A stretch of 45,606 nucleotides of DNA, taken from Sphingobacteriia bacterium (lineage in GTDB: Bacteria > Bacteroidota > Bacteroidia > Chitinophagales > Chitinophagaceae). The notes below the pieces were generated by a model, which worked only from the letters and a program-made list of their open reading frames with translations, ran no database searches and was not told the DNA's origin. Made by a program: the position numbers and the translations under genes. Shown piece by piece: positions 1 to 6,925 of this stretch (positions within the stretch are counted from its first letter, which is position 1; each line of letters starts with the position of its first letter). The DNA is taken from NCBI GenBank assembly GCA_004294135.1, contig RDZY01000030.1, positions 1-45,606 of the forward strand, given 5' to 3'.

Positions 1-99
1 TTTATTAGCAATACAATATGCTCTTTGATTTAATCCACTAACCTGCCAATCCGCTATCATCAACATCATTTGTTCGCGGATCTCCTTTTTGTTTTGCAT
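1..99 (-). CDS. IS66-family accessory protein (TnpA-like), N-terminal part, cut by window edge
   Basis: The minus-strand frame opens with ATG at 99 and stays open for 33 codons to the window edge. It contains the motif W-Q-V-S-G-L-N-Q-R-A-Y-C, typical of the small IS66 accessory protein that precedes TnpB and the transposase. In IS66 elements this protein is needed for transposition, though its biochemical role is not settled. A candidate terminal inverted repeat lies 48 bp upstream of the start (147-166), so the element begins at about 166 and runs leftwards out of the window. Whether the rest of the element is intact cannot be seen. Confidence 0.75.
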   Translation of the reverse strand, partial: MQNKKEIREQMMLMIADWQVSGLNQRAYCIANK

Positions 100-146
100 A
101 TTAATCTTTTTGCAAAACTCAAATCTTTTATCCTACTTTACAATAT

Positions 147-166
147 GGTATCGGTGGGGGGATTAC
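147..166 (-). repeat. IS66-type terminal inverted repeat (outer end at 166)
   Basis: Read on the minus strand, the end is GTAATCCCCCCACCGATACC. It starts with GTAA, as IS66 ends do, and lies just upstream of the IS66 accessory gene. Seventeen of 20 positions match the end of the truncated IS66 element at 28018-28037, which supports both as true ends of related but non-identical elements. The adjoining 8 bp (167-174) would be one copy of the target duplication; the other copy is outside the window. Confidence 0.7.
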
Positions 167-218
167 CGTTATGCGTCAGCTTTAAAAACCGACTCCAACC
201 GATATACTGAAAATATTA

Positions 219-250
219 GTTTCCAAATTTAGAAACTTTACTTATCTTTG
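219..250 (+). promoter_or_regulatory. Promoter and candidate operator of the higBA pair
   Basis: TATCTTTG at 243-250 is an exact match to the Bacteroidota -7 element TAnnTTTG, 25 bp before the toxin start. An imperfect palindrome, GTTTCCAAATTTAGAAAC (219-236, one mismatched pair), sits where the -33 box and spacer would be. A site there fits autorepression by the HTH antitoxin encoded in the same operon. The palindrome and box are seen directly; the operator role is inferred from how HigBA systems usually work. Confidence 0.5.
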
Positions 251-275
251 TAACTAATAACAATCAATTTGACAA

Positions 276-617
276 ATGAAATATTTTGAGACCAAGTTTA
301 TGGAAGAGGCAAATGAGTTTATAGGAGAACTTGACCCAAAGACTATCAAAAAAATATTTTACAACATTGACCTTGCAGAACAGACGAATGACCCGAAATT
401 ATTCAAGAAATTACAAAATGACATTTGGGAACTTCGGACTAAATTTAGTGGACTTCAAATCAGATTGCTTGCATTTTGGGACAAGTCAAACAACAAGGAA
501 ACACTGGTGATCGCGACCCACGGTTTTATAAAGAAAGTTGACAAAGTGCCAGCAAATGAAATTGACCGAGCAGAGAGACTGAAAAACAAATATTTTAACA
601 ACAAATCTAAAAAATAG
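276..617 (+). CDS. higB: HigB-type toxin (RelE/ParE superfamily, phage Gp49-like)
   Basis: The 113-residue protein has the compact Gp49-like/HigB layout: a helical N-terminus (E-A-N-E-F-I-G-E-L), then W-E-L-R-T-K-F-S-G-L-Q-I-R-L-L-A-F-W, where the Arg-containing strand is characteristic, then a strand ending in T-H-G-F-I-K-K and a basic helical tail with A-E-R-L. HigB toxins cleave mRNA on the ribosome. Toxin comes first and antitoxin second, 5 bp apart, the reverse of most TA operons but normal for higBA. The start is the only reasonable ATG and follows the -7 box at 243. Family assignment is strong; RNase activity is inferred. Confidence 0.85.
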   Translation: MKYFETKFMEEANEFIGELDPKTIKKIFYNIDLAEQTNDPKLFKKLQNDIWELRTKFSGLQIRLLAFWDKSNNKETLVIATHGFIKKVDKVPANEIDRAERLKNKYFNNKSKK

Positions 618-622
618 AAGAT

Positions 623-949
623 ATGGCTACGAAGGAAATTAAGACCTATTCGCTTACCGAAATGAAAGACAAGTATATTGGTAAAGTTGGTACAGCAGAC
701 CGTGACGAATACGAATATGAACTTCATATGGACGTGTTAGGAAAAATGATTAAATCCGCAAGACTAGAACGCCACATGACACAAGAAGAACTTGGCAAGC
801 TAGTTGGAGTGCAGAAAGCTCAAATTTCTAAACTTGAAAGTAGTGCCAACAGTGCGACAATTGACACCGTTCTCAGGGTATTCAGAGCATTAAAAGCTGA
901 AATTAATTTTAACGTAAAACTTGAAGACAACTATGTTAAACTTGCTTGA
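623..949 (+). CDS. higA: HigA-type antitoxin, XRE-family HTH
   Basis: This 108-residue protein has an XRE helix-turn-helix in its C-terminal half: M-T-Q-E-E-L-G-K-L-V-G-V-Q-K-A-Q-I-S-K-L-E at about residues 52-72. The N-terminal part (about 1-45) is acidic and probably wraps the toxin. It follows the toxin gene by 5 bp, so the two are co-transcribed and probably translationally linked. By family it should neutralise HigB and repress the operon promoter, where a palindrome is present at 219-236. Downstream, 950-1070 holds no gene, only one arm of a 17-bp inverted repeat. Confidence 0.87.
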   Translation: MATKEIKTYSLTEMKDKYIGKVGTADRDEYEYELHMDVLGKMIKSARLERHMTQEELGKLVGVQKAQISKLESSANSATIDTVLRVFRALKAEINFNVKLEDNYVKLA

Positions 950-975
950 CAGAAAATAAAGCCGAACGCATAACA

Positions 976-992
976 GTGTATTAACCCCCTAA
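976..992. repeat. 17-bp inverted repeat, left arm
   Basis: GTGTATTAACCCCCTAA at 976-992 is the exact reverse complement of 2713-2729. The two arms enclose the second toxin-antitoxin pair (1071-2506). Similarity beyond the 17 bp is weak but perhaps present (ATCCA before the right arm resembles the outer flank of the left arm), so the left arm may be a remnant of the same mobile element whose tail lies at 2560-2945. Confidence 0.6.
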
Positions 993-1070
993 AGGACTGG
1001 ATATAAAATTAAAAATAATTTTGTAATCATAACTTTAGGGCTTACCACTCTTCTTTACGTTTATAATAGT

Positions 1071-2081
1071 TTAGTTATTAATTTCAGGGTACTTTAAATC
1101 AAACCCATAATTATAATTAATTGCATTAAAATCTTCAACATTCTCTACCCAGGCATTTTCCTCATGGCTTTTGTTTACAATAATATTTACGGTTGCTGCA
1201 CCAAAATAATTTACCACTGCCTGCATGGCTTCAATTTCAGTTGCTGTAAATAATTCTTCATCAAACACACTTTCTTCTGTTGCAACAAATTGCTCTCCCA
1301 TATAATCACCATAGTCGTGAAGTTTTATAGTAACCATTTTCTTTTCCATGGTGTTATCAAAAATCCAATCGTAATTTTTAGGTACCGGGCCTTTTTGAAT
1401 TGCCTGATAAGTAAGCCCACTAATGGAGTAGCAGGTTGTTTTAAAGTGAAAAAAATCGGCATAAAACAACAGCTTATTCATTTTTGTTTTAAACGGTTTT
1501 ACTTTTTGAGCAAAAAATAAAACCATGTTATTTATTTTTTCAAGGCGGGGAATACGATATCCATTAAATAAACCCGGTCTTTTTTCTCCCAGCATCAACT
1601 CTTCATAAATTTTATCAAACTCATTCCAGCCTTCCAGTGTGTGGTTAATTTTTTTATTTATTTTCTGCAGCTCATCTTCTTTAAATTCATTTTTACTAAA
1701 ATCAATCAACTGCTTAAATTCTTTTGGGTCTTTAACCATTTGTATTAATCTGCCATTTGATACACTGGGCACTTCGCCAGCTTCGTAATTACGATATACA
1801 TTAATGCCCAGCCCCAAAATTTCAGCCATTTTATTGGCAGACAAACCATATTGCTCTCTTATAGCTTTTATTTCATCAGGAAAGGGGATGCCATACTTTG
1901 CCCTGTATTGGTTGTACACCTGATTGATGTTTACTTCATCCAATTGTTCATCCGTAAACTGCTCCTTACTATCCTCACACATATAAAACTGAAACAAAAC
2001 ATGGAATGTTTCCTTACGGAAATCCATTGTTCTCATTTCTTTGTGAAGTGTTGCTTCACCACCTGTAAATGGACTTTTCAT
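1071..2081 (-). CDS. Antitoxin with MqsA-like N-terminus, HTH and Panacea (SocA/DUF4065) domain
   Basis: The 336-residue protein has three parts. Residues 1-60 resemble the YgiT/MqsA N-terminal domain (M-K-S-P-F-T-G-G ... N-Q-V-Y-N-Q-Y-R), but the first CxxC is S3-x-x-T6 and only C35 remains of the second. Residues about 66-110 are an HTH (I-K-A-I-R-E-Q-Y-G-L-S-A-N-K-M-A-E-I-L-G ... N-Y-E-A-G-E). Residues about 180-330 are a Panacea/SocA domain, with K-L-L-F-Y-A-D-F at 203-210 and G-P-V-P at 231-234. Panacea is a promiscuous antitoxin domain that pairs with many toxins. The gene lies 74 bp after an MqsR-like toxin on the same strand, making a toxin-then-antitoxin operon. The HTH probably represses the promoter at 2518-2556. 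Confidence 0.82.
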   Translation of the reverse strand: MKSPFTGGEATLHKEMRTMDFRKETFHVLFQFYMCEDSKEQFTDEQLDEVNINQVYNQYRAKYGIPFPDEIKAIREQYGLSANKMAEILGLGINVYRNYEAGEVPSVSNGRLIQMVKDPKEFKQLIDFSKNEFKEDELQKINKKINHTLEGWNEFDKIYEELMLGEKRPGLFNGYRIPRLEKINNMVLFFAQKVKPFKTKMNKLLFYADFFHFKTTCYSISGLTYQAIQKGPVPKNYDWIFDNTMEKKMVTIKLHDYGDYMGEQFVATEESVFDEELFTATEIEAMQAVVNYFGAATVNIIVNKSHEENAWVENVEDFNAINYNYGFDLKYPEINN

Positions 2082-2155
2082 TTTTTTAAATTTAAAGGAT
2101 GATTTAATAAATACATAACTAACCCAATTAAGTACAATCCAAAACCAATTCCTTT

Positions 2156-2506
2156 CTATTGCTTCTGTGGGTAATTCATTGGGTGCTCAGCAACATGAAA
2201 TGATATACATATTACTTTTGTACTTATGGTACCCATCGTTATTTTTATATAAATCTCTTTTGCTTTTACTGTTTTGCCGAAAACCCACATATCTGCCCCA
2301 CCATATAATTTTTCCGGCAATGGTCCTTCAGAATATTCTTCAACCGCAAGGGCCTTTAGCACCTTATTTCGCTGGTCTTTGGTAATTTCTAAATCAAGTA
2401 GTGTTTGTGAGTTTTTACCTCTGTCATCTCTTACTACAATGCCCCAGATGTCCATTTTTATATGAAAATCATTTAAAAAAGCCTTTATTTCATCTGGATT
2501 AGCCAT
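2156..2506 (-). CDS. MqsR-like toxin (RelE-fold mRNA interferase)
   Basis: Start chosen at ATG 2506 (M-A-N-P-D-E-I-K-A-F-L), giving 116 residues; the reading frame extends 13 codons further upstream, but that stretch overlaps the putative promoter and is compositionally odd. The C-terminal half (G-G-A-D-M-W-V-F-G-K ... E-I-Y-I-K-I-T ... V-I-C-I-S-F-H) resembles the C-terminal strands of MqsR, which cleaves mRNA at GCU sites. Its partner combines an MqsA-like N-terminus with HTH and Panacea domains, which supports the call. Cleavage specificity cannot be predicted. It could also be described as a generic Panacea-associated toxin. Confidence 0.72.
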   Translation of the reverse strand: MANPDEIKAFLNDFHIKMDIWGIVVRDDRGKNSQTLLDLEITKDQRNKVLKALAVEEYSEGPLPEKLYGGADMWVFGKTVKAKEIYIKITMGTISTKVICISFHVAEHPMNYPQKQ

Positions 2507-2517
2507 TTTGTAAAAGT

Positions 2518-2556
2518 AAATATAGAAATATTTGCTAAAAAACAACTTTAAAGTTG
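2518..2556 (-). promoter_or_regulatory. Promoter/operator region of the MqsR-Panacea operon
   Basis: Two inverted repeats precede the toxin start: a perfect 14-bp palindrome CAACTTTAAAGTTG (2543-2556) and AAATAT-agaa-ATATTT (2518-2533). On the minus strand the palindrome ends in TTG, which with an 18-bp spacer leads to TATATTTA, close to the Bacteroidota -33/-7 pair. The palindrome would therefore cover the -33 box and the second repeat the -7 region. Binding by the antitoxin HTH is inferred. Confidence 0.5.
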
Positions 2557-2559
2557 CAA

Positions 2560-2945
2560 AAAATGGCTATTATGGCATTTTTTACAACCATAAACGATTA
2601 CACGGATCCTTAAAAATGCAAACCCCACAAAGTGTTTGGAATAACTGGTATGAACAAAATAACACCCCAACAAAGGGAAATGTCAACCCTTTGACAAAAT
2701 TTAATCCAAGAATTAGGGGGTTAATACACCAAGTACCGACTATACAAAAAGTAAAACAGCGTTTTCCAAAAATTAAACTTAAGGTTTATTTTCCGCCACA
2801 AAGGACTTCACAAGATATTTTAAACCACGCTTCACCTGTAGTATTTCTTGAAAATAATGAAGATAAATTCAAGGCTGCGTTGATGAGCACAGAAGTCACA
2901 AATGGTGTAAAGAAATATACAAAGCCTGCGGACTGGAAAAAATAA
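2560..2945 (+). pseudogene. IS3-family transposase (OrfB) C-terminal remnant
   Basis: The frame reads F-Y-N-H-K-R-L-H-G-S-L-K-M-Q-T-P-Q-S-V-W, the conserved C-terminal end of IS3-type integrase-core transposases. Everything upstream, including the DDE core, is missing: the recognisable part starts at about 2560, next to the TA promoter. After the tryptophan there is an unrecognised tail of about 100 residues, rich in K, P and T, ending at a TAA at 2943. This may be a lineage-specific extension or a fused unrelated frame. The remnant cannot encode an active transposase. Confidence 0.72.
2713..2729. repeat. 17-bp inverted repeat, right arm
   Basis: TTAGGGGGTTAATACAC, the exact reverse complement of 976-992. 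It lies inside the transposase-remnant frame, so it may be part of that element's sequence. See the left arm. Confidence 0.6.
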
Positions 2946-3404
2946 AAAAAGGCTCCGCCGCACAAAAAACAAATACAGCCTGGCGGACAGTTATTAATTA
3001 AACATTTGACGGTAGCTTAATCGGCCAGCACCTAATAACTAAGACTTCGTTGGGTGCGCTGCGCCTACCATGAAGTCTAATGTTGAACGGAACCGGTAAA
3101 TTATTGGGGTGATTGTTTATTATGGGCTTGTCGTTTTGTAACTGGTTACCTGCCAACGATAGATCAGGATAGGATTTTATTTTAATCATTTTTATCAGCA
3201 GCGGATTAGGTATTTATCTACTCTTTTTTTTAGTAAAGCATATAGGTTCCCCTGTGTTTGTTTTTGGGGAAAATAAGCTCGCAGCATATTTTAAATGTTC
3301 AATCTATTATATATACCCTAAATAAATAAACTAGTTTTGCCAAGACTGACATTGAATCATTTTTTTTCTTTAACTCTTTACCATAAATCATAGATAGCTT
3401 TTAT
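2946..3404. other. Noncoding stretch after the transposase remnant
   Basis: No convincing gene. A 63-codon minus frame (2998-3189) has no domain or gene-like composition. The stretch holds the hairpin at 3042-3078, a weak TTCCCC/GGGGAA stem near 3247-3272, and TAGTTTTG at 3332-3339, an exact -7 box that could serve the lipoprotein gene starting at 3405. Confidence 0.55.
3042..3078. repeat. 37-nt imperfect palindrome (hairpin)
   Basis: Outer arms AGACTTC (3042-3048) and GAAGTCT (3072-3078) pair perfectly. The inside has a further GCGC/GCGC stem with GGT/ACC below it, so the whole can fold as a long hairpin with bulges. No adjacent gene explains it as a terminator, since it has no T-run on either side. 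Its setting next to IS debris suggests an element end or a REP-like unit. Confidence 0.5.
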
Positions 3405-3878
3405 ATGAAGAAATTTAACTCAAGCATAAAAAAATCAGCTCAATTATATGTATTGTTTTTAATTTTTTTAGTCGCTTCCTGCGCCAAACCCAAAGAGTTT
3501 GAATACCGTGATACCCGAAATATAAAACTGAATAGTTTGGGCTTTAATCAGTCCACACTCTCCTTTGAACTGGTATATTTTAACCCTAATAATTTTGGAA
3601 TAGATTTGAAAACAGTAGATAGTGAAGTATTTATTGACAGCCTCTATCTGGGTAAATTTCAACTCGATACCCTAATGCATATCCCCAAAATGAGTGAATT
3701 CACCCTACCTTCTACCATTCAACTTGATATGCGCAACCTAATGAAAAATGCGGCTAAACTGATGTTTAAAAAAGAAGTCCTCATTCATGCAAAAGGCACC
3801 GTAAAAGCAGGTAAAAGTGGATTTTATAAGACAGTTCCTTTTACCTATCAAACCAAGCAATCCATCAGCCTCTTCTAG
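3405..3878 (+). CDS. LEA type 2 (LEA14-like) family lipoprotein
   Basis: The 157-residue protein has a signal peptide and lipobox ending in L-V-A-S-C, with the lipidated Cys at residue 26. The rest matches the WHy/LEA14 fold: a long strand region containing N-S-L-G-F-N-Q-S-T-L-S-F-E-L-V-Y-F-N-P-N-N-F-G-I, the conserved N-P-N motif, then D-S-E-V-F-I-D and a T-L-P-S-T strand. LEA2 proteins are linked to desiccation or osmotic stress, but the role of bacterial lipoprotein members is unknown. It stands alone, with a -7-like box at 3332-3339 and a convergent neighbour 27 bp downstream. Confidence 0.8.
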   Translation: MKKFNSSIKKSAQLYVLFLIFLVASCAKPKEFEYRDTRNIKLNSLGFNQSTLSFELVYFNPNNFGIDLKTVDSEVFIDSLYLGKFQLDTLMHIPKMSEFTLPSTIQLDMRNLMKNAAKLMFKKEVLIHAKGTVKAGKSGFYKTVPFTYQTKQSISLF

Positions 3879-3905
3879 CATTTTTCATAACAGCAACCAA
3901 CCTTA

Positions 3906-4304
3906 TTAATAAGGTTGTATATGACAGGGCTTTTTAGGCTGGGGGCCACCACCCTCTTCCGCACGCTTACAAATGGGTGGTAATTTGGTATAAGATTCTG
4001 GCTCCGCCTTATCAGTATCCGCATCAAATCCTGCATTGTTTAACGCTGCTTTTATCATGGCCGCATTGGTTCTATCAGGCCAATACTGCACTTTAATTTC
4101 GCCTTGTAATAGGTTTATTTTCCATTGAATCATTCCCGATTCCATATTGGCTTTATTCTCCACTATCAAATATTTTTCTAGCATTACTTTACATTCCCAA
4201 CATTTTAAATTGGCCGATTTAATGGTTACCCATTCCTGTTTAGGCATCTGTGCTTTTAAACCCGCAAAGCAGAAGCTGCATAAAATAATAAGTAGGTATT
4301 GCAT
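3906..4304 (-). CDS. Secreted heavy-metal-associated (HMA-like) domain protein
   Basis: The 132-residue protein has a signal peptide (residues 1 to about 18, ending A-G-L-K-A-Q). An HMA-like ferredoxin fold follows, with W-V-T-I-K-S-A-N-L-K-C-W-E-C and the metal-binding pair at C35 and C38. The later A-L-N-N-A-G-F-D-A-D is the typical end of an HMA domain. Two more cysteines lie in a Gly/Pro-rich tail. It probably binds copper or a similar soft metal in the periplasm. It starts 27 bp after pyrE on the same strand and could be read through from it, but no functional link is apparent. Confidence 0.75.
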   Translation of the reverse strand: MQYLLIILCSFCFAGLKAQMPKQEWVTIKSANLKCWECKVMLEKYLIVENKANMESGMIQWKINLLQGEIKVQYWPDRTNAAMIKAALNNAGFDADTDKAEPESYTKLPPICKRAEEGGGPQPKKPCHIQPY

Positions 4305-4331
4305 GATTATCTGATTTTTATGAAAATATAT

Positions 4332-4970
4332 TTATTGCATATCCTTACCCCACTCACTAGGATTTTTACTCCATTCCAGCAAGGTTTCTTTATCTATAGC
4401 CGATACCACTCCTTTTTCAATAGCCAAATCTATAAGGGTACCATAATTGGTCAACGAACTGGTGAGCACACCCGCATCGGAACAGGCTTTGGCAGCAGCT
4501 TCAAATTCATAAGTAAATATACTTACCATCCCTATCACTTCTACTCCAGCAGCTCGCAGCACTTCTACCACTTGGAGACTACTTTTACCAGTAGAAATAA
4601 GATCTTCTATTACCAATACCCGCTGCCCGGGCTCAAAAGCGCCTTCTATCTGGTTTCCCAATCCATGCTCTTTGGGCTTGGGACGCACATATATAAAAGG
4701 TAGTTTTAACTGATCAGCCGCCATTGCTCCCCAAGGAATTCCTGCCGTTGCCACTCCCGCCAATAAATCTGCCTGCGGATACATCTCAAATATAATATTG
4801 CAAAGCTCACTCTTAATAAAGTCGCGGATATAAGGAAACGATAATACTTTTCTGTTATCGCAGTAAATGGGACTCTTCCATCCACTGGCCCAGGTAAAGG
4901 GACTGGATGGACTCAGTTTCACCGCTTTAACCTGTAATAATTTCTCAGCAACCGCTTTTTCATTTGTCAT
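4332..4970 (-). CDS. pyrE: Orotate phosphoribosyltransferase
   Basis: PyrE converts orotate and PRPP to OMP, the fifth step of UMP synthesis. The 212-residue length is normal. The PRPP-binding motif V-L-V-I-E-D-L-I-S-T-G-K-S-S is at about residues 117-130, the substrate loop K-L-P-F-I-Y-V-R-P-K-P-K-E-H-G precedes it, and the N-terminus has the S-P-I-Y-C-D-N-R orotate-site segment. It is divergent from a Nudix gene (62 bp between starts) and lies near pyrB/pyrR but is separated from them by coaD and the Nudix gene. Confidence 0.95.
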   Translation of the reverse strand: MTNEKAVAEKLLQVKAVKLSPSSPFTWASGWKSPIYCDNRKVLSFPYIRDFIKSELCNIIFEMYPQADLLAGVATAGIPWGAMAADQLKLPFIYVRPKPKEHGLGNQIEGAFEPGQRVLVIEDLISTGKSSLQVVEVLRAAGVEVIGMVSIFTYEFEAAAKACSDAGVLTSSLTNYGTLIDLAIEKGVVSAIDKETLLEWSKNPSEWGKDMQ

Positions 4971-5032
4971 CCTGCGAAAGTAAATCCATTTTTTGAATGG
5001 TGTAATACAGAATTTAATGCACCTTAGCTTTT

Positions 5033-5443
5033 ATGGAAAAAAAGCGCATTATTGCAGCCGGTGGATTGGTAATAAATGGAGAGAATAAACTACTCATGAT
5101 TTTTAGAAGGGGATTCTGGGATTTACCAAAAGGAAAGTTAGATGATGGGGAAACAATTGAAGCCTGTGCCATAAGAGAAGTGCAAGAAGAAACGGGTGTA
5201 GTTGATGTTGAATTGGGTGATTTTATCACCATTACTTACCATGAATATTTTGATACTTACTTGCAACTACCAGTGATTAAAGAAAGTCACTGGTATGCCA
5301 TGAAAGTAGAGGGCAGCCCTACACTTATTCCGCAAACAGCAGAAGATATTACCGATATTGAATGGGTAGATGCCATTACCCGAGAAACCTATTTACAAAA
5401 ATCTTATCCCAGCATTCAGGAGGTAGCGCGTATTTTCTTTTAA
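5033..5443 (+). CDS. Nudix hydrolase
   Basis: The 136-residue protein carries a complete Nudix box, G-K-L-D-D-G-E-T-I-E-A-C-A-I-R-E (continuing V-Q-E-E-T-G-V), at about residues 39-61, fitting Gx5Ex7REUxEExGU, so the Mg-binding glutamates are present. Nudix enzymes cleave nucleoside diphosphates linked to other groups; the substrate cannot be told from sequence. The ATG at 5033 follows ACCTTAGC by about 8 bp, so the leader would be very short. It converges on coaD with 29 bp between stops. Confidence 0.9.
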   Translation: MEKKRIIAAGGLVINGENKLLMIFRRGFWDLPKGKLDDGETIEACAIREVQEETGVVDVELGDFITITYHEYFDTYLQLPVIKESHWYAMKVEGSPTLIPQTAEDITDIEWVDAITRETYLQKSYPSIQEVARIFF

Positions 5444-5472
5444 CCTACAAAAGTGTTTAAAAGAATGAAAAA

Positions 5473-5937
5473 TTAGAGTGAATTAATAACCGCCTGTGGA
5501 AGAAATGGAGAGGCATTACCACCATTGCGCAATATATCGCGAACAATAGTAGAAGCAACGGATGTATACTTGGGCTCCCCTGTTAAAAAAATAGTCTCCA
5601 CTTCATTATCCAGTGTTCTATTGGCGTCTGCTATGGTTTTTTCGTACTCAAAATCACTTACATAACGGATACCTCTAAGTATAAATCTGGCCCCAATTTT
5701 TTTGCAGTAATGAATGGTGAGTCCATCATAAATCACACTCTCTACTTTGGGTTCATTCACATAAATTTCATTGAACCACTGCATACGCTGTTCCCCAGAA
5801 AACATGGGGTTTTTTGAAGAGTTGATACCTATGCCAACAATTATTTTATCGAATAATGGAAGTGCTCTATTGATGATATCTGTATGCCCCAAAGTAACTG
5901 GGTCAAAAGTACCGGGAAAAAGACAAATGCGTTGCAT
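5473..5937 (-). CDS. coaD: Phosphopantetheine adenylyltransferase
   Basis: CoaD catalyses the penultimate step of coenzyme A synthesis, 4'-phosphopantetheine plus ATP to dephospho-CoA. The 154-residue protein has the nucleotidyltransferase motif F-P-G-T-F-D-P-V-T-L-G-H near the N-terminus and the C-terminal S-V-A-S-T-I-V-R segment corresponding to the ISSTxVR motif. R-G-I-R-Y-V-S-D-F-E-Y-E is the conserved middle block. It starts 41 bp after pyrB on the same strand and may be co-transcribed with pyrR-pyrB. Confidence 0.95.
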   Translation of the reverse strand: MQRICLFPGTFDPVTLGHTDIINRALPLFDKIIVGIGINSSKNPMFSGEQRMQWFNEIYVNEPKVESVIYDGLTIHYCKKIGARFILRGIRYVSDFEYEKTIADANRTLDNEVETIFLTGEPKYTSVASTIVRDILRNGGNASPFLPQAVINSL

Positions 5938-5978
5938 ATGGATTTGTTTGATCGTTTGTGTTTGAGCTTTTCTATAGT

Positions 5979-6905
5979 CTATCCCTCTCTGCCCGCCAGC
6001 AGGTATAATACCGCCATTCGAACAGCTACCCCATTCTCTACCTGATTCAATATAATGGAATTTGGCCCATCGGCTACCTCACTGTCCATTTCAACACCTC
6101 GGTTGATGGGTCCTGGATGCATGATTACAATATTTTTTCCCAGTCCATCCAACATTTTCTGTTTGATGCCATAAGCTAGATTGTATTCGCGTAGGGAAGA
6201 GAAAAGCGGCTGGTTCTGTCGCTCTAACTGTATCCGTAATACGTTGGCCACATCACACCATTGCAATGCCTGCTGTAAGTTATATGTTACTTTAACCCCA
6301 AGGGCTTCTCCTATATATTTTGGAATTAAAGTGGGTGGACCTACCACCATCACCTCCGCTCCCATTTTGCGCAATAAATACATATTGCTGAGTGCAACGC
6401 GACTGTGCATTATATCTCCTATAATGGCTACCCTTACCCCTTCTAGCCTACCCAATTTCTCCTGCATAGAAAATGCATCCAGCAATGCTTGGGTTGGATG
6501 CTCATTAATGCCATCGCCTGCATTCACAATAGCTGCGGGAATATATTTAGCCAGAAAATGGGGGGCTCCTGATGCACTATGACGCATCACCACCATATCT
6601 ACTTTCATGCTCAATATATTGTTTACCGTATCTAATAAGGTTTCTCCCTTTGCAGCAGAAGAACTACTGGCAGTGAAATTAAGTGTATCCGCAGAAAGCC
6701 TTCTCTCTGCCAATTCAAAAGACATTCTGGTGCGGGTTGAATTCTCATAAAAGAGATTCACAATGGTAACGTCTCGGAGTGAGGGTACTTTCTTTACTGG
6801 TCTTTGAAGCACTTCTTTAAACTGTGTGGCAGTTGAAAGAATTAGCTGTATATCCTCTTTTAAAAGGTCTTTAATACCAAGTAAGTGTTTGGTAGATAGT
6901 TTCAT
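5979..6905 (-). CDS. pyrB: Aspartate carbamoyltransferase catalytic subunit
   Basis: PyrB joins carbamoyl phosphate and aspartate, the committed step of pyrimidine synthesis. The 308-residue protein shows the carbamoyl-phosphate motif N-S-T-R-T-R-M-S-F-E, the H-P-T-Q-A-L-L-D motif, G-D-I-M-H-S-R-V and M-H-P-G-P-I-N-R-G. No pyrI regulatory gene is adjacent, consistent with the shorter, PyrR-associated type. It follows pyrR by 20 bp as an operon. Confidence 0.95.
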   Translation of the reverse strand: MKLSTKHLLGIKDLLKEDIQLILSTATQFKEVLQRPVKKVPSLRDVTIVNLFYENSTRTRMSFELAERRLSADTLNFTASSSSAAKGETLLDTVNNILSMKVDMVVMRHSASGAPHFLAKYIPAAIVNAGDGINEHPTQALLDAFSMQEKLGRLEGVRVAIIGDIMHSRVALSNMYLLRKMGAEVMVVGPPTLIPKYIGEALGVKVTYNLQQALQWCDVANVLRIQLERQNQPLFSSLREYNLAYGIKQKMLDGLGKNIVIMHPGPINRGVEMDSEVADGPNSIILNQVENGVAVRMAVLYLLAGREG

Positions 6906-6925
6906 TAAAAATCAAAATTAGTGAA

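Noticed and set aside
2998..3189. 63-codon minus frame
   Set aside because: It runs through the 3042-3078 hairpin, has no domain and no promoter; more likely noncoding.
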